A stretch of DNA of 5,793 nt from contig JAGHDS010000105.1 of assembly GCA_021159845.1 (NCBI GenBank), forward strand, positions 1-5,793, written 5' to 3'. Origin of the DNA: Anaerolineae bacterium. Lineage in GTDB: Bacteria > Chloroflexota > Anaerolineae > DUEN01. The notes beneath the pieces are model-generated. The model searched no databases and had not been told where the DNA came from. It saw nothing but the letters and a program-made list of their open reading frames with translations. Position numbers and translations under genes: made by a program. Position 1 is the first letter of the stretch, and every line of letters starts with the position of its first letter. Shown here piece after piece: positions 1 through 5,556 of the stretch.

Positions 1-59
1 GCGGAGGGCGTGATGCGGGGAGCGCGGAGCGTGGAGTGTGGAGCGGAGGGCGGGGAGCG
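1..59. repeat. 7-bp-period tandem repeat, consensus GCGNGGA
   Basis: Eight consecutive 7-bp units fill 1-56 in perfect phase: gcggagg, gcgtgat, gcgggga, gcgcgga, gcgtgga, gtgtgga, gcggagg, gcgggga. A partial unit follows. It lies inside the glycosyltransferase frame, where three units (21 nt) give a 7-residue Pro/Arg-rich period (APRPPLH, TPRSALP, ASRPP). The array is cut by the window edge, so its full length is unknown. Confidence 0.8.
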
Positions 60-1450
60 ACGTCTTGCTGATCCGCCTCCTCGCCGATTCGCTGTCCCAC
101 TTCCTCGCTGACTCGCTGATTCGCTTCCTCGCCCCCTCGCTGATTCGCTGATTCGCTCACTCGCTGACTCGCTGACTCGCCTCCCCGCCTTCCCGCGTCC
201 CACCACGCCCACAGCATAGCCGCGCCCATCAGCGCGAAAAGCGGCACCACTGGCAGCATGTAGCGCATAAATTTGACCATGAACGCTCCGGTGATCCCGA
301 AGTAGGGAACCGCCCAGGCAAGCAAGACCCACTCCTCAAGCCGGGCCCGGCCGCGCATCGCCCGGGCCAGGACCCAACCGAAGCCCAGGAACGCGACCAA
401 CCCCAACGGCCACCCCATCCCCCAACGCACCTGTTGTTTGATCTGATAGATATAGGGCGTCGTGCCGCGATATTGGCGTGTATAAGGGAAGTCCACCTTG
501 CCACGCACCATCGCCCCCTGCTCCTCGATCACCGAGGTACGGTAGGCTTTCCAATCCAACAGGGCAAAGGGAGATGTGACAGCGAAGGCGACGACGGCGA
601 CGAGGATAGCTACCAATGCCAGCTTCACGCCGCGGGAAAGCTGTACCGCCGCCTGCGGGCTATTCCACCCATGCAAGCGAAAGGCGCGCCAGGCGGGGAT
701 GAGCGCCCCAATCCCCAGGGCAGCCAGGATGGGCATGGCGCTGAACTTGGAGGAGACGGCACATCCAGCTCCCACACCAGCCAGCACCGCCGAGCGCACA
801 TCCCCTTCCTGGGCCATGCGGACCGAGCCCAGGAGCGCGACCATGATGAAAAACGTGGCCACCGGATCGAAGGCATAGAAATGAGCCAACTGGATCTGCA
901 GCACCGTCAACGCGGAAAAGGCCGCAGCCAACAACCCCACCCGCCGATCGTACACGCGGCGGCCGATCAAGTACATCAAAAGCACCGTACCGGTATCGAA
1001 CAGTGCGGACAGAGGACGACCGACCTGGGGAAAACCATCATAAGTATTGGCCATGAACAACCAATGCACCAGCCCGCCAGGCATTCCCAGCTTCTCAGCC
1101 AGCGGTGCCAGGTCGTGCAAGGCCCAGGCGATAACCGTCAAGAGGTACAACGGGAGATGTCCATATGCGAAGTGGCGCATACGGTACTCCCCGGCCGCCT
1201 TACTTCCGTTATAATCATAAAGGGGATTCCAGGTGGTCGCGTGGGGATCGAAAGCGGTGGCCAGGTCCTTCGGCCAATGCATCTCCGTGGCCACCATACA
1301 GATCCAGCGCTCATCCGGGTGCGCGTGATGACCCTCGTCCCAGTTGACGTTGTACAACCGCAGGGTCAAGGCTGTCAAAAGAATGATGGCCAGCAGGAGT
1401 GACTCGCGTCGATCAAGCACACCCGCAAGCCACTTTCGGACACGCACCAC
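1..1450 (-). CDS. PMT/GT39-type membrane glycosyltransferase, C-terminus cut by window edge
   Basis: The minus strand is open from 1450 to the left edge, giving 483 codons with no stop. A basic N-terminus leads into a first membrane segment (about residues 17-33). An extracytoplasmic loop follows with HPDER at 44-48; an acidic Asp-Glu pair (D46, E47) in this loop is typical of lipid-linked-sugar glycosyltransferases of the PMT/GT39 group. Further hydrophobic segments follow, then a motif reading EEQGAMVRGK, then QQVRWGMGWPLG and two or more membrane segments ending near AMLWAWWDAG. The family transfers sugars from polyprenyl-phosphate carriers at the outer face of the membrane; the acceptor here is unknown. 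The start is one of two tandem GTG codons (1450 or 1447), 5 or 8 nt after GGAGG (1460-1456). After residue 424 the protein becomes a low-complexity region of octads and then a Pro/Arg-rich stretch, probably a variable cytoplasmic loop or tail. Family assignment is good; the specific function is not known. Confidence 0.85.
   Translation of the reverse strand, partial: MVRVRKWLAGVLDRRESLLLAIILLTALTLRLYNVNWDEGHHAHPDERWICMVATEMHWPKDLATAFDPHATTWNPLYDYNGSKAAGEYRMRHFAYGHLPLYLLTVIAWALHDLAPLAEKLGMPGGLVHWLFMANTYDGFPQVGRPLSALFDTGTVLLMYLIGRRVYDRRVGLLAAAFSALTVLQIQLAHFYAFDPVATFFIMVALLGSVRMAQEGDVRSAVLAGVGAGCAVSSKFSAMPILAALGIGALIPAWRAFRLHGWNSPQAAVQLSRGVKLALVAILVAVVAFAVTSPFALLDWKAYRTSVIEEQGAMVRGKVDFPYTRQYRGTTPYIYQIKQQVRWGMGWPLGLVAFLGFGWVLARAMRGRARLEEWVLLAWAVPYFGITGAFMVKFMRYMLPVVPLFALMGAAMLWAWWDAGRRGGESASQRVSESANQRGGEEANQRVSEEVGQRIGEEADQQDVAPRPPLHTPRSALPASRPP
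73..184. repeat. 8-bp-period tandem repeat, consensus TCGCTGAY
   Basis: Fourteen 8-bp units run in exact register from 73 to 184. TCGCTGA is exact at 105, 113, 137, 145, 161 and 169; the other units are degenerate copies. Read on the minus strand in the glycosyltransferase frame, three units (24 nt) make an 8-residue period: GESASQRV, SESANQRG, GEEANQRV, SEEVGQRI, GEEADQQD (residues 424-463). The stretch is charged and Gln/Glu/Ser-rich, which suggests a soluble or helical loop. Confidence 0.9.
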
Positions 1451-1491
1451 CGAGGCCTCCAAGCAAGAATGCGCGGGATCGGAACGGAGCG

Positions 1492-1520
1492 ATTATAGCA
1501 TCCTGCGCGCGGGGTGACAA
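1492..1520 (-). promoter_or_regulatory. Sigma-70-type promoter for the glycosyltransferase gene
   Basis: On the minus strand a -35 box TTGTCA (1520-1515) is followed by a 17-bp spacer and a perfect -10 box TATAAT (1497-1492). The -10 is preceded by TGC, which makes it an extended -10. Transcription would start near 1485, leaving a leader of about 35 nt before the GTG start. The match is 11 of 12 bases to consensus with ideal spacing, directly upstream of a gene on the same strand. Confidence 0.8.
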
Positions 1521-1629
1521 GTAAACCCAACATCCCCGGCGGAAACGCCATCCCGACTTCCATTAGGCCGGCCATGCGGTGGAGAACACACAATGTGGAG
1601 TCAGAGCCAGAGCCCGCCCCGGCCACGCG

Positions 1630-1659
1630 TCGACATCCTCCACAGCATCTCAGTATAGG
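1630..1659 (+). promoter_or_regulatory. Candidate promoter for the propeller gene
   Basis: TCGACA (1630-1635, 5 of 6 to the -35 consensus), an 18-bp spacer and TATAGG (1654-1659, 4 of 6 to the -10 consensus). It would give a leader of about 115 nt before the start at 1782. It is the best plus-strand match I found in the spacer, but such matches arise by chance. Confidence 0.3.
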
Positions 1660-1770
1660 CCCACGAGTTGCCCAAAGCCCGACGATACATTATCCTCCGC
1701 CTCGGAGATCGGCCCCTACAGAGCGCTCATCGTCCCAAACATGAGAGCCATAGTCGCCTATACACCTTAT

Positions 1771-1776
1771 GGAGGG
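1771..1776 (+). promoter_or_regulatory. Ribosome binding site that decides the propeller gene start
   Basis: GGAGGG ends 5 nt before ATG 1782. The same frame is open upstream to a TTG at 1668, but that codon has no comparable Shine-Dalgarno sequence and the extra 38 residues do not look like protein. ATG 1782 is therefore preferred. Confidence 0.8.
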
Positions 1777-1781
1777 AAGCC

Positions 1782-2948
1782 ATGCCCAGAGAACAACGGA
1801 TCTGCCCCATCAAACGGGCCACGGAAGGCCCATTCCATCACTTCTTCGGATATTACGACAAGACGCCGTGGGATGCCACAGGCAGATATCTGCTTGCCAT
1901 GCGGGTGGCATTCATACATCGCCCCCCCACCCCGGAGGACATCGCCGTGATCGGGATGATCGACCTGGAAAACGGCAGGCGTTGGAAGCCTCTGGCGGAG
2001 ACGACGACATGGAACTGGCAGCAAGGCACCCATCTCCAATGGCTCGGATCGGCTCCCGACAGGCTGATCATCTTCAACACGCGCACCCGGGACGGGTACA
2101 AAGCCGTTATCCTGGATGTCCACTCTGGAGAGAGCCGCCTGCTGCCGCGTCCTATCTACGCGGTGGCTCCCAGTGGACGACGCGCCGTCACGCTCAACTT
2201 CTCCCGAGTGCATCGAACCCGGCCGGGATATGGTTACGCGGGCATTCCAGACCCCTGGGAGCACGAAGAAGCGCCCGCCGAAGATGGCATCTACTACCTC
2301 GACCTAGACACTGGGGAATCCCGCTTGATCATCAACCTGGCCCAGATCACCGAGATCGAGCACGAGGCGTCGATGGACGAGGCCGTCCACTGGTTCAACC
2401 ACCTGCAATTCAACCCCTCAGGCACCCGGTTCATCTTCCTGCATCGGTGGCGGCTACCGGGTCAACCCGGCTGGTCCACAAGGCTATACACCGCCAACCC
2501 GGACGGCACGGGGATCGTGCTGTTAGCGCGAGAAGGGCTCGTATCACACTTCGACTGGCAGGACGACGAACACATCCTCGCCTGGTCACGATACCAGGGC
2601 GAAGACCACTACCACCTCTACACGGACCAATCCGAGGAGGTGCAGGTAATCGGTGCCGATGTGCTGGATCGGGACGGCCACTGCTCCTATAGCCCGGATC
2701 GACGTTGGATTCTGACGGACGCGTACCCTACCCCCGACCACCCCGAGCGAACGCTCATCCTCTACAGGCCCGACACCAACACCCGCATAGACATCGGTCG
2801 GTTCTATTCACCACCCGAGCTTGCCGGAGAGATCCGCTGCGATCTACATCCGCGGTGGAGCCGGGATGGCAAACAGGTATGCATCGACTCGGCCCACGAG
2901 GGAGAGCGCCAGATGTATGTCATCGACGTATCCTCTATCGTGGCCTGA
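1782..2948 (+). CDS. Beta-propeller (PD40/TolB-like) protein, function unknown
   Basis: 388 residues, starting after a good ribosome binding site and ending in TGA. The sequence is made of repeated beta-rich units of about 40-60 residues with PD40-like turns, for example FNPSGTRF (210-217), YSPDRRW (303-309) and WSRDGKQ (359-365). No signal peptide or membrane segment is seen, so it is probably cytoplasmic. Five units begin with the pattern His-x-x-aromatic: H84 (HLQW), H207 (HLQF), H256 (HFDW), H300 (HCSY) and H356 (HPRW). The N-terminus carries FHHFFGYYDKTPWD (18-31), which looks like a family signature. The fold resembles the seven-bladed propellers that include oligogalacturonate lyases (PL22), where channel histidines bind a metal ion; applying this here is inference. 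It lies upstream of a sulfatase on the same strand, separated by about 267 bp, and could share in sugar breakdown. The fold is fairly certain; the activity is not. Confidence 0.85.
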   Translation: MPREQRICPIKRATEGPFHHFFGYYDKTPWDATGRYLLAMRVAFIHRPPTPEDIAVIGMIDLENGRRWKPLAETTTWNWQQGTHLQWLGSAPDRLIIFNTRTRDGYKAVILDVHSGESRLLPRPIYAVAPSGRRAVTLNFSRVHRTRPGYGYAGIPDPWEHEEAPAEDGIYYLDLDTGESRLIINLAQITEIEHEASMDEAVHWFNHLQFNPSGTRFIFLHRWRLPGQPGWSTRLYTANPDGTGIVLLAREGLVSHFDWQDDEHILAWSRYQGEDHYHLYTDQSEEVQVIGADVLDRDGHCSYSPDRRWILTDAYPTPDHPERTLILYRPDTNTRIDIGRFYSPPELAGEIRCDLHPRWSRDGKQVCIDSAHEGERQMYVIDVSSIVA

Positions 2949-3126
2949 CCACCGAGAAGACGGAATCGCCCAGGTCCTCACATTTCGCGAGGCTGAGGTC
3001 CGGTCGTGGAACGATGAGGGGTATGACAATCTGCCGATTTACGTCCGGGGAACTCCTCCAGCCACGGCACAAAAGACGCTTGACACGACGTTCCCCTGGA
3101 TTTACATTTTAGAGGCGAACGGCTGA
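2941..3126 (+). pseudogene. Orphan 3' end of an unrecognised gene
   Basis: After the propeller stop, a different frame (+1 relative to it) reads as convincing protein for about 60 codons and ends in TGA at 3124-3126. Recognisable pieces are VLTFREAEVRSWNDEGYDN, LPIYVRG and TFPWIYILEANG. This stretch has no in-frame ATG, GTG or TTG, and upstream of about 2941 the same frame is only a shadow of the propeller gene. It therefore looks like the C-terminal remnant of a gene whose 5' part has been lost or replaced. I do not recognise the family. The alternative is a chance open frame; the ordered residue composition argues against that, but only moderately. Confidence 0.4.
3080..3108 (+). promoter_or_regulatory. 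Candidate promoter for the sulfatase gene
   Basis: A perfect TTGACA (3080-3085), a 17-bp spacer and TACATT (3103-3108, 4 of 6). Transcription would begin near 3115, giving a leader of about 100 nt to ATG 3216. A 7-bp inverted repeat (TCTGCCT 3143-3149, AGGCAGA 3189-3195) could fold in that leader. The promoter lies inside the orphan 3' gene end, so the intact sulfatase may be transcribed independently of the propeller gene. Confidence 0.55.
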
Positions 3127-3215
3127 CCTGCTTGATATTTCCTCTGCCTTCCTAAGACCGAGCTGCAACACCGTTCAGCATACCCAAGAGGCAGAAGCCA
3201 TCATGGGAGGAGAAC

Positions 3216-4817
3216 ATGCCCAACCCGAATCAAAGGCCCAAAGCGACTTCTCGACCTAATATCGTGCTCATCTTCGTAGACGACATGGGCTACTCCGACA
3301 TCGGCTGCTACGGCTCCGAGATCCATACGCCGAACCTGGACTACCTGGGATACAATGGGATCCGATTCACACAGATGTACAATTACGCCCGGTGCTGCCC
3401 CAGTCGGGCATCCATCCTCACCGGCCTTTACCCACACCAGGCCGGCATCGGACATATGGTGAATAATCTGGGACATCCTTCATACCAGGGGTACCTCAAC
3501 GATCGCTGCATCACGATCGCCGAGGCTCTCCGAGCCCACGGCTATCGCACGCTAATGTCCGGCAAATGGCACGTCGGCGGCTACTATTCGATCCACCCAC
3601 ACGAGTGGCATGCAGGCGAGCCGGAATACCCACGCCCTACCGACCGCGGCTTCGAGCATCACTACGGCACCTACGCCGGGGGGGGCAGCTACTTTAACCC
3701 GCACACTTTATCACGCGATGGACAATACATCGAACCAGAGGGGGAGACCTTCTATTACACCGACGCCATCACTGATAACGCGATCTCCATGATCGAACAA
3801 TACGGTAGGGGGCCAGAACCGTTCTTCCTCTATGTCGCCTACACCGCTCCGCACTGGCCGCTCCACGCCTGGCCGGAAGACATCGCAAAGTACCGGGGCA
3901 AGTACGCCAAAGGCTGGGACGCTACGCGAATCGACCGCCACGAGCGGCTCATAGAAATGGGCCTACTCGATAAGAGATGGAAAATCTCACCGAGGGATGA
4001 ACAAGCGCCTCCCTGGGAGGATGTCCCGAATAAGGATTGGGAAGATGCCCGCATGGCTGTGTACGCCGCACAAATCGATCGTATGGATCAGGGCGTCGGC
4101 CGCATCATGGATAAGCTGCGGGATCTAAACATCGAGGAGGACACTCTGGTCATGTTCCTATCCGACAACGGCGGATGCGCCGAGCTACTCCGGGAAGATC
4201 CCGTTCCGGGCTCGGCCGTGCCATTCACTCGCGATGGTCGCCCAGTCCGTATCGGCAACCTCGAGGGCCTCATCCCCGGCGACGAGAACACCTTCATGAG
4301 CTACGGCCTGCCGTGGGCCAACGCCAGTAACACCCCCTTCCGTCTGTATAAGCACTGGGTACATGAAGGTGGCATCTCAACCCCGTTCATCGTCTACTGG
4401 CCGGCGATCATCCGTGTGCCACGCATCATCCACGAGCCAGTCCACATCATCGACATCATGCCTACGCTGCTGGAATTAGCTGAGGCGCGCTACCCAGATG
4501 AGTACGAGGGGCGAAAGCTCCTGCCCTTGGAGGGAGAGAGCCTGGCCCCGGCTTTGCGCGGTGAAACATGGGCACGGGAAAGCCCGATCTTCTGGGAACA
4601 TGAGGGTAACCGGGCCGTGCGGCTGGGCCGGTGGAAACTGGTCTCGCGTTATCCCGGTAAGTGGGAGCTGTACGATATGATCGAGGACCGCACCGAGCTA
4701 AACGATCTGGCGGATAAGGATAAGCCCAGGGTGAAGGAACTAGCCACGCTTTACGACGCCTGGGCTGAACGATGTGGCGTATTGCCCTGGGAGAAAATCC
4801 GCCCCCGAAGGTTCTAG
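3216..4817 (+). CDS. Sulfatase (family S1, formylglycine-dependent arylsulfatase-like)
   Basis: 533 residues, ATG 5 nt after GGAGG (3206-3210). It hydrolyses sulfate esters, probably on a sugar or aryl compound. The alkaline-phosphatase-superfamily core is complete: metal-binding D22-D23 in IFVDDMGYSD; the C-x-P-S-R signature C60-C61-P62-S63-R64, with C60 as the residue converted to formylglycine; GKWHVG with K117 and H119; APHW with H213; metal ligands D317-N318 in SDNGG; and K379 with H383 in KHWVHEGG. The last 100 or so residues form the usual C-terminal subdomain (SLAPALRG, then RLGRWKLV and ELYDM). Length is normal for the family. There is no signal peptide, so it should act in the cytoplasm on imported substrate, unlike many secreted sulfatases. 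A formylglycine-generating enzyme or anaerobic maturase is required and is not in this window. The substrate cannot be told from sequence alone. Confidence 0.95.
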   Translation: MPNPNQRPKATSRPNIVLIFVDDMGYSDIGCYGSEIHTPNLDYLGYNGIRFTQMYNYARCCPSRASILTGLYPHQAGIGHMVNNLGHPSYQGYLNDRCITIAEALRAHGYRTLMSGKWHVGGYYSIHPHEWHAGEPEYPRPTDRGFEHHYGTYAGGGSYFNPHTLSRDGQYIEPEGETFYYTDAITDNAISMIEQYGRGPEPFFLYVAYTAPHWPLHAWPEDIAKYRGKYAKGWDATRIDRHERLIEMGLLDKRWKISPRDEQAPPWEDVPNKDWEDARMAVYAAQIDRMDQGVGRIMDKLRDLNIEEDTLVMFLSDNGGCAELLREDPVPGSAVPFTRDGRPVRIGNLEGLIPGDENTFMSYGLPWANASNTPFRLYKHWVHEGGISTPFIVYWPAIIRVPRIIHEPVHIIDIMPTLLELAEARYPDEYEGRKLLPLEGESLAPALRGETWARESPIFWEHEGNRAVRLGRWKLVSRYPGKWELYDMIEDRTELNDLADKDKPRVKELATLYDAWAERCGVLPWEKIRPRRF

Positions 4818-4827
4818 CAAAGGTTCC

Positions 4828-4897
4828 TCGGGGCCGGCGTTCGCGTTCCACTCCTCACATCATCCGCCACCCCAAACGCCGTCCTGCCCGGCCCCGA
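4828..4897. repeat. 10-bp perfect inverted repeat around a 50-bp spacer
   Basis: TCGGGGCCGG (4828-4837) and CCGGCCCCGA (4888-4897) are exact reverse complements. They bracket almost the whole stretch between the sulfatase stop and the first recognisable residue of the sulfatase remnant. No T-run follows, so it is a poor terminator. It may be chance in GC-rich DNA or mark a rearrangement junction. Confidence 0.5.
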
Positions 4898-4898
4898 T

Positions 4899-5219
4899 AG
4901 TCGCAGCCTAGCCCCCCTTTTGGAGGGGAACAACGCCGACTGGGACAACGAGACCGTCTCCCAATTCAGCACGACTAATGTCATGATCAAGCGGGATCAT
5001 CTGAAGTACCAATACTACGGCCCGGAGATGCCTGAGGTACTATTCGACCTGAAGAGAAATCCCGAAGAAACCATTAACTTCATGGACGACCCCAAGTATG
5101 CCCAAATTATCGCAGCCTTCCGACAGCGGCTGGCCGAGCTCGGCCATGGCCCTGACGCCGATCCGAACTACGTGAACGCCGGATACGGGTCCGATAAACA
5201 TGCCAGGAAGCCCCGATGA
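4899..5219 (+). pseudogene. C-terminal remnant of a second sulfatase
   Basis: The open frame contains the hallmarks of a sulfatase C-terminal subdomain in the right order: SRSLAPLLEG (from about 4899), VMIKRDHLKYQYYG, then EVLFDLKRNPEE, a D-x-x-K-Y-A spacer and FRQRLAEL, ending in TGA at 5217-5219. The catalytic N-terminal three quarters, including the C-x-P-S-R site, is absent. Start options are poor: TTG 4920 or ATG 4983, without a clear ribosome binding site. It cannot be an active sulfatase and is best read as a 5'-truncated gene. It differs from the intact neighbour's tail well beyond the shared SLAP motif, so it is not a recent partial duplication of it. It is in the same frame as the intact sulfatase, separated from it by the TAG at 4815-4817 and 27 sense codons. 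Confidence 0.8.
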
Positions 5220-5348
5220 ACTCAACATGATGAGAAAGCGAAATGACCACGGCCCATGCGGGAAGATCCACTTCCGGCAGAGACCTCTATTGAGGACGGA
5301 GTATGCAAACACGCCAAGCCGATCAGCAGTTGATGCCAGCGTCCGTAT

Positions 5349-5377
5349 TTGCGCGAACGGCCCGTTTTGTATAAGAT
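5349..5377 (+). promoter_or_regulatory. Weak candidate promoter for the solute-binding protein gene
   Basis: TTGCGC (5349-5354), a 17-bp spacer and TAAGAT (5372-5377), inside the most AT-rich patch of the window (TATAAGATATTAATAAAG from 5370). Each box is only a partial match (3 of 6 and 4 of 6). The position would give a leader of about 170 nt that includes the inverted repeats. Confidence 0.3.
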
Positions 5378-5466
5378 ATTAATAAAGAATCCCCCAGGTG
5401 GTATCGGTGGGATCACGGGTAGATTTCTGCCAAGGCAGGTCGGATTCCTCAAGCTCGGGGTGAAGT

Positions 5467-5518
5467 CAACCCATAACGACACACGTTATGGTCACGCCTA
5501 GCGCTCCTCTATGGGTTG
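5467..5518 (+). promoter_or_regulatory. Shared-arm inverted repeats (alternative hairpins or operator)
   Basis: CCATAACG (5471-5478) pairs perfectly with CGTTATGG (5484-5491) around a 5-nt loop. The overlapping arm CAACCCATA (5467-5475) pairs perfectly with TATGGGTTG (5510-5518). Because 5471-5475 is used by both, only one stem can form at a time in RNA. As DNA, the inner palindrome could instead be a repressor or activator site. It lies 65 bp before the solute-binding protein start. Confidence 0.5.
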
Positions 5519-5544
5519 TACTACACCCCCACACCACATCTCAC

Positions 5545-5552
5545 AGGAGGTG
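5545..5552 (+). promoter_or_regulatory. Strong ribosome binding site of the solute-binding protein gene
   Basis: AGGAGGTG is a full-length match to the anti-Shine-Dalgarno complement, 4 nt before ATG 5557 (6 nt from the end of AGGAGG). It fixes the start and suggests high translation, as is usual for binding lipoproteins. Confidence 0.85.
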
Positions 5553-5556
5553 CGAG

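Larger units (their letters stand above)
1451..1781. other. Divergent intergenic spacer, no gene seen
   Basis: This 331-bp stretch separates the minus-strand glycosyltransferase from the plus-strand propeller gene. The left end holds the minus-strand promoter and ribosome binding site. The rest shows no coding-like frame, RNA gene or strong terminator. A GGCCGGCC palindrome lies at 1566-1573 and a weak 5-bp hairpin (CTCCG, CGGAG) at 1695-1707; neither has an obvious role. Confidence 0.6.
5220..5556. other. Intergenic leader region, no gene seen
   Basis: This 337-bp stretch lies between the sulfatase remnant and the solute-binding protein gene. It has no coding-like frame. It contains an AT-rich patch at about 5365-5390 that may be a promoter, the shared-arm inverted repeats at 5467-5518, and a strong ribosome binding site at 5545-5552. 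A 5-bp hairpin (GGAAG 5261-5265, CTTCC 5271-5275) lacks a T-run and is not called a terminator. Confidence 0.6.

Noticed and set aside
73..184. CRISPR array or origin iterons
   Set aside because: The units are only 8 bp with no spacers, and they are in frame inside a membrane protein gene.
434..1402. 322-codon open frame on the plus strand
   Set aside because: It lies antisense to the glycosyltransferase, whose minus-strand translation has clear membrane segments and the HPDER motif. The plus-strand translation is rich in Gln, His, Arg and Gly without domain features.
1668..1781. TTG start giving a 38-residue N-terminal extension of the propeller protein
   Set aside because: No Shine-Dalgarno sequence at TTG 1668, and a clear one immediately before ATG 1782. 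The extension lacks protein-like features.
1769..2692. 307-codon open frame overlapping the propeller gene
   Set aside because: It is a shadow in another frame, rich in Arg, Pro and His, while the overlapping frame has propeller repeats and a ribosome binding site.
5355..5370. Intrinsic terminator at AACG-GCC-CGTT followed by TTGT
   Set aside because: The stem has only 4 bp and the T-run is short and broken.
5400..5460. Possible tRNA or T-box-like leader from a stretch resembling a T-arm
   Set aside because: No acceptor stem, anticodon arm or 5+7+5 T-arm geometry could be built from it.
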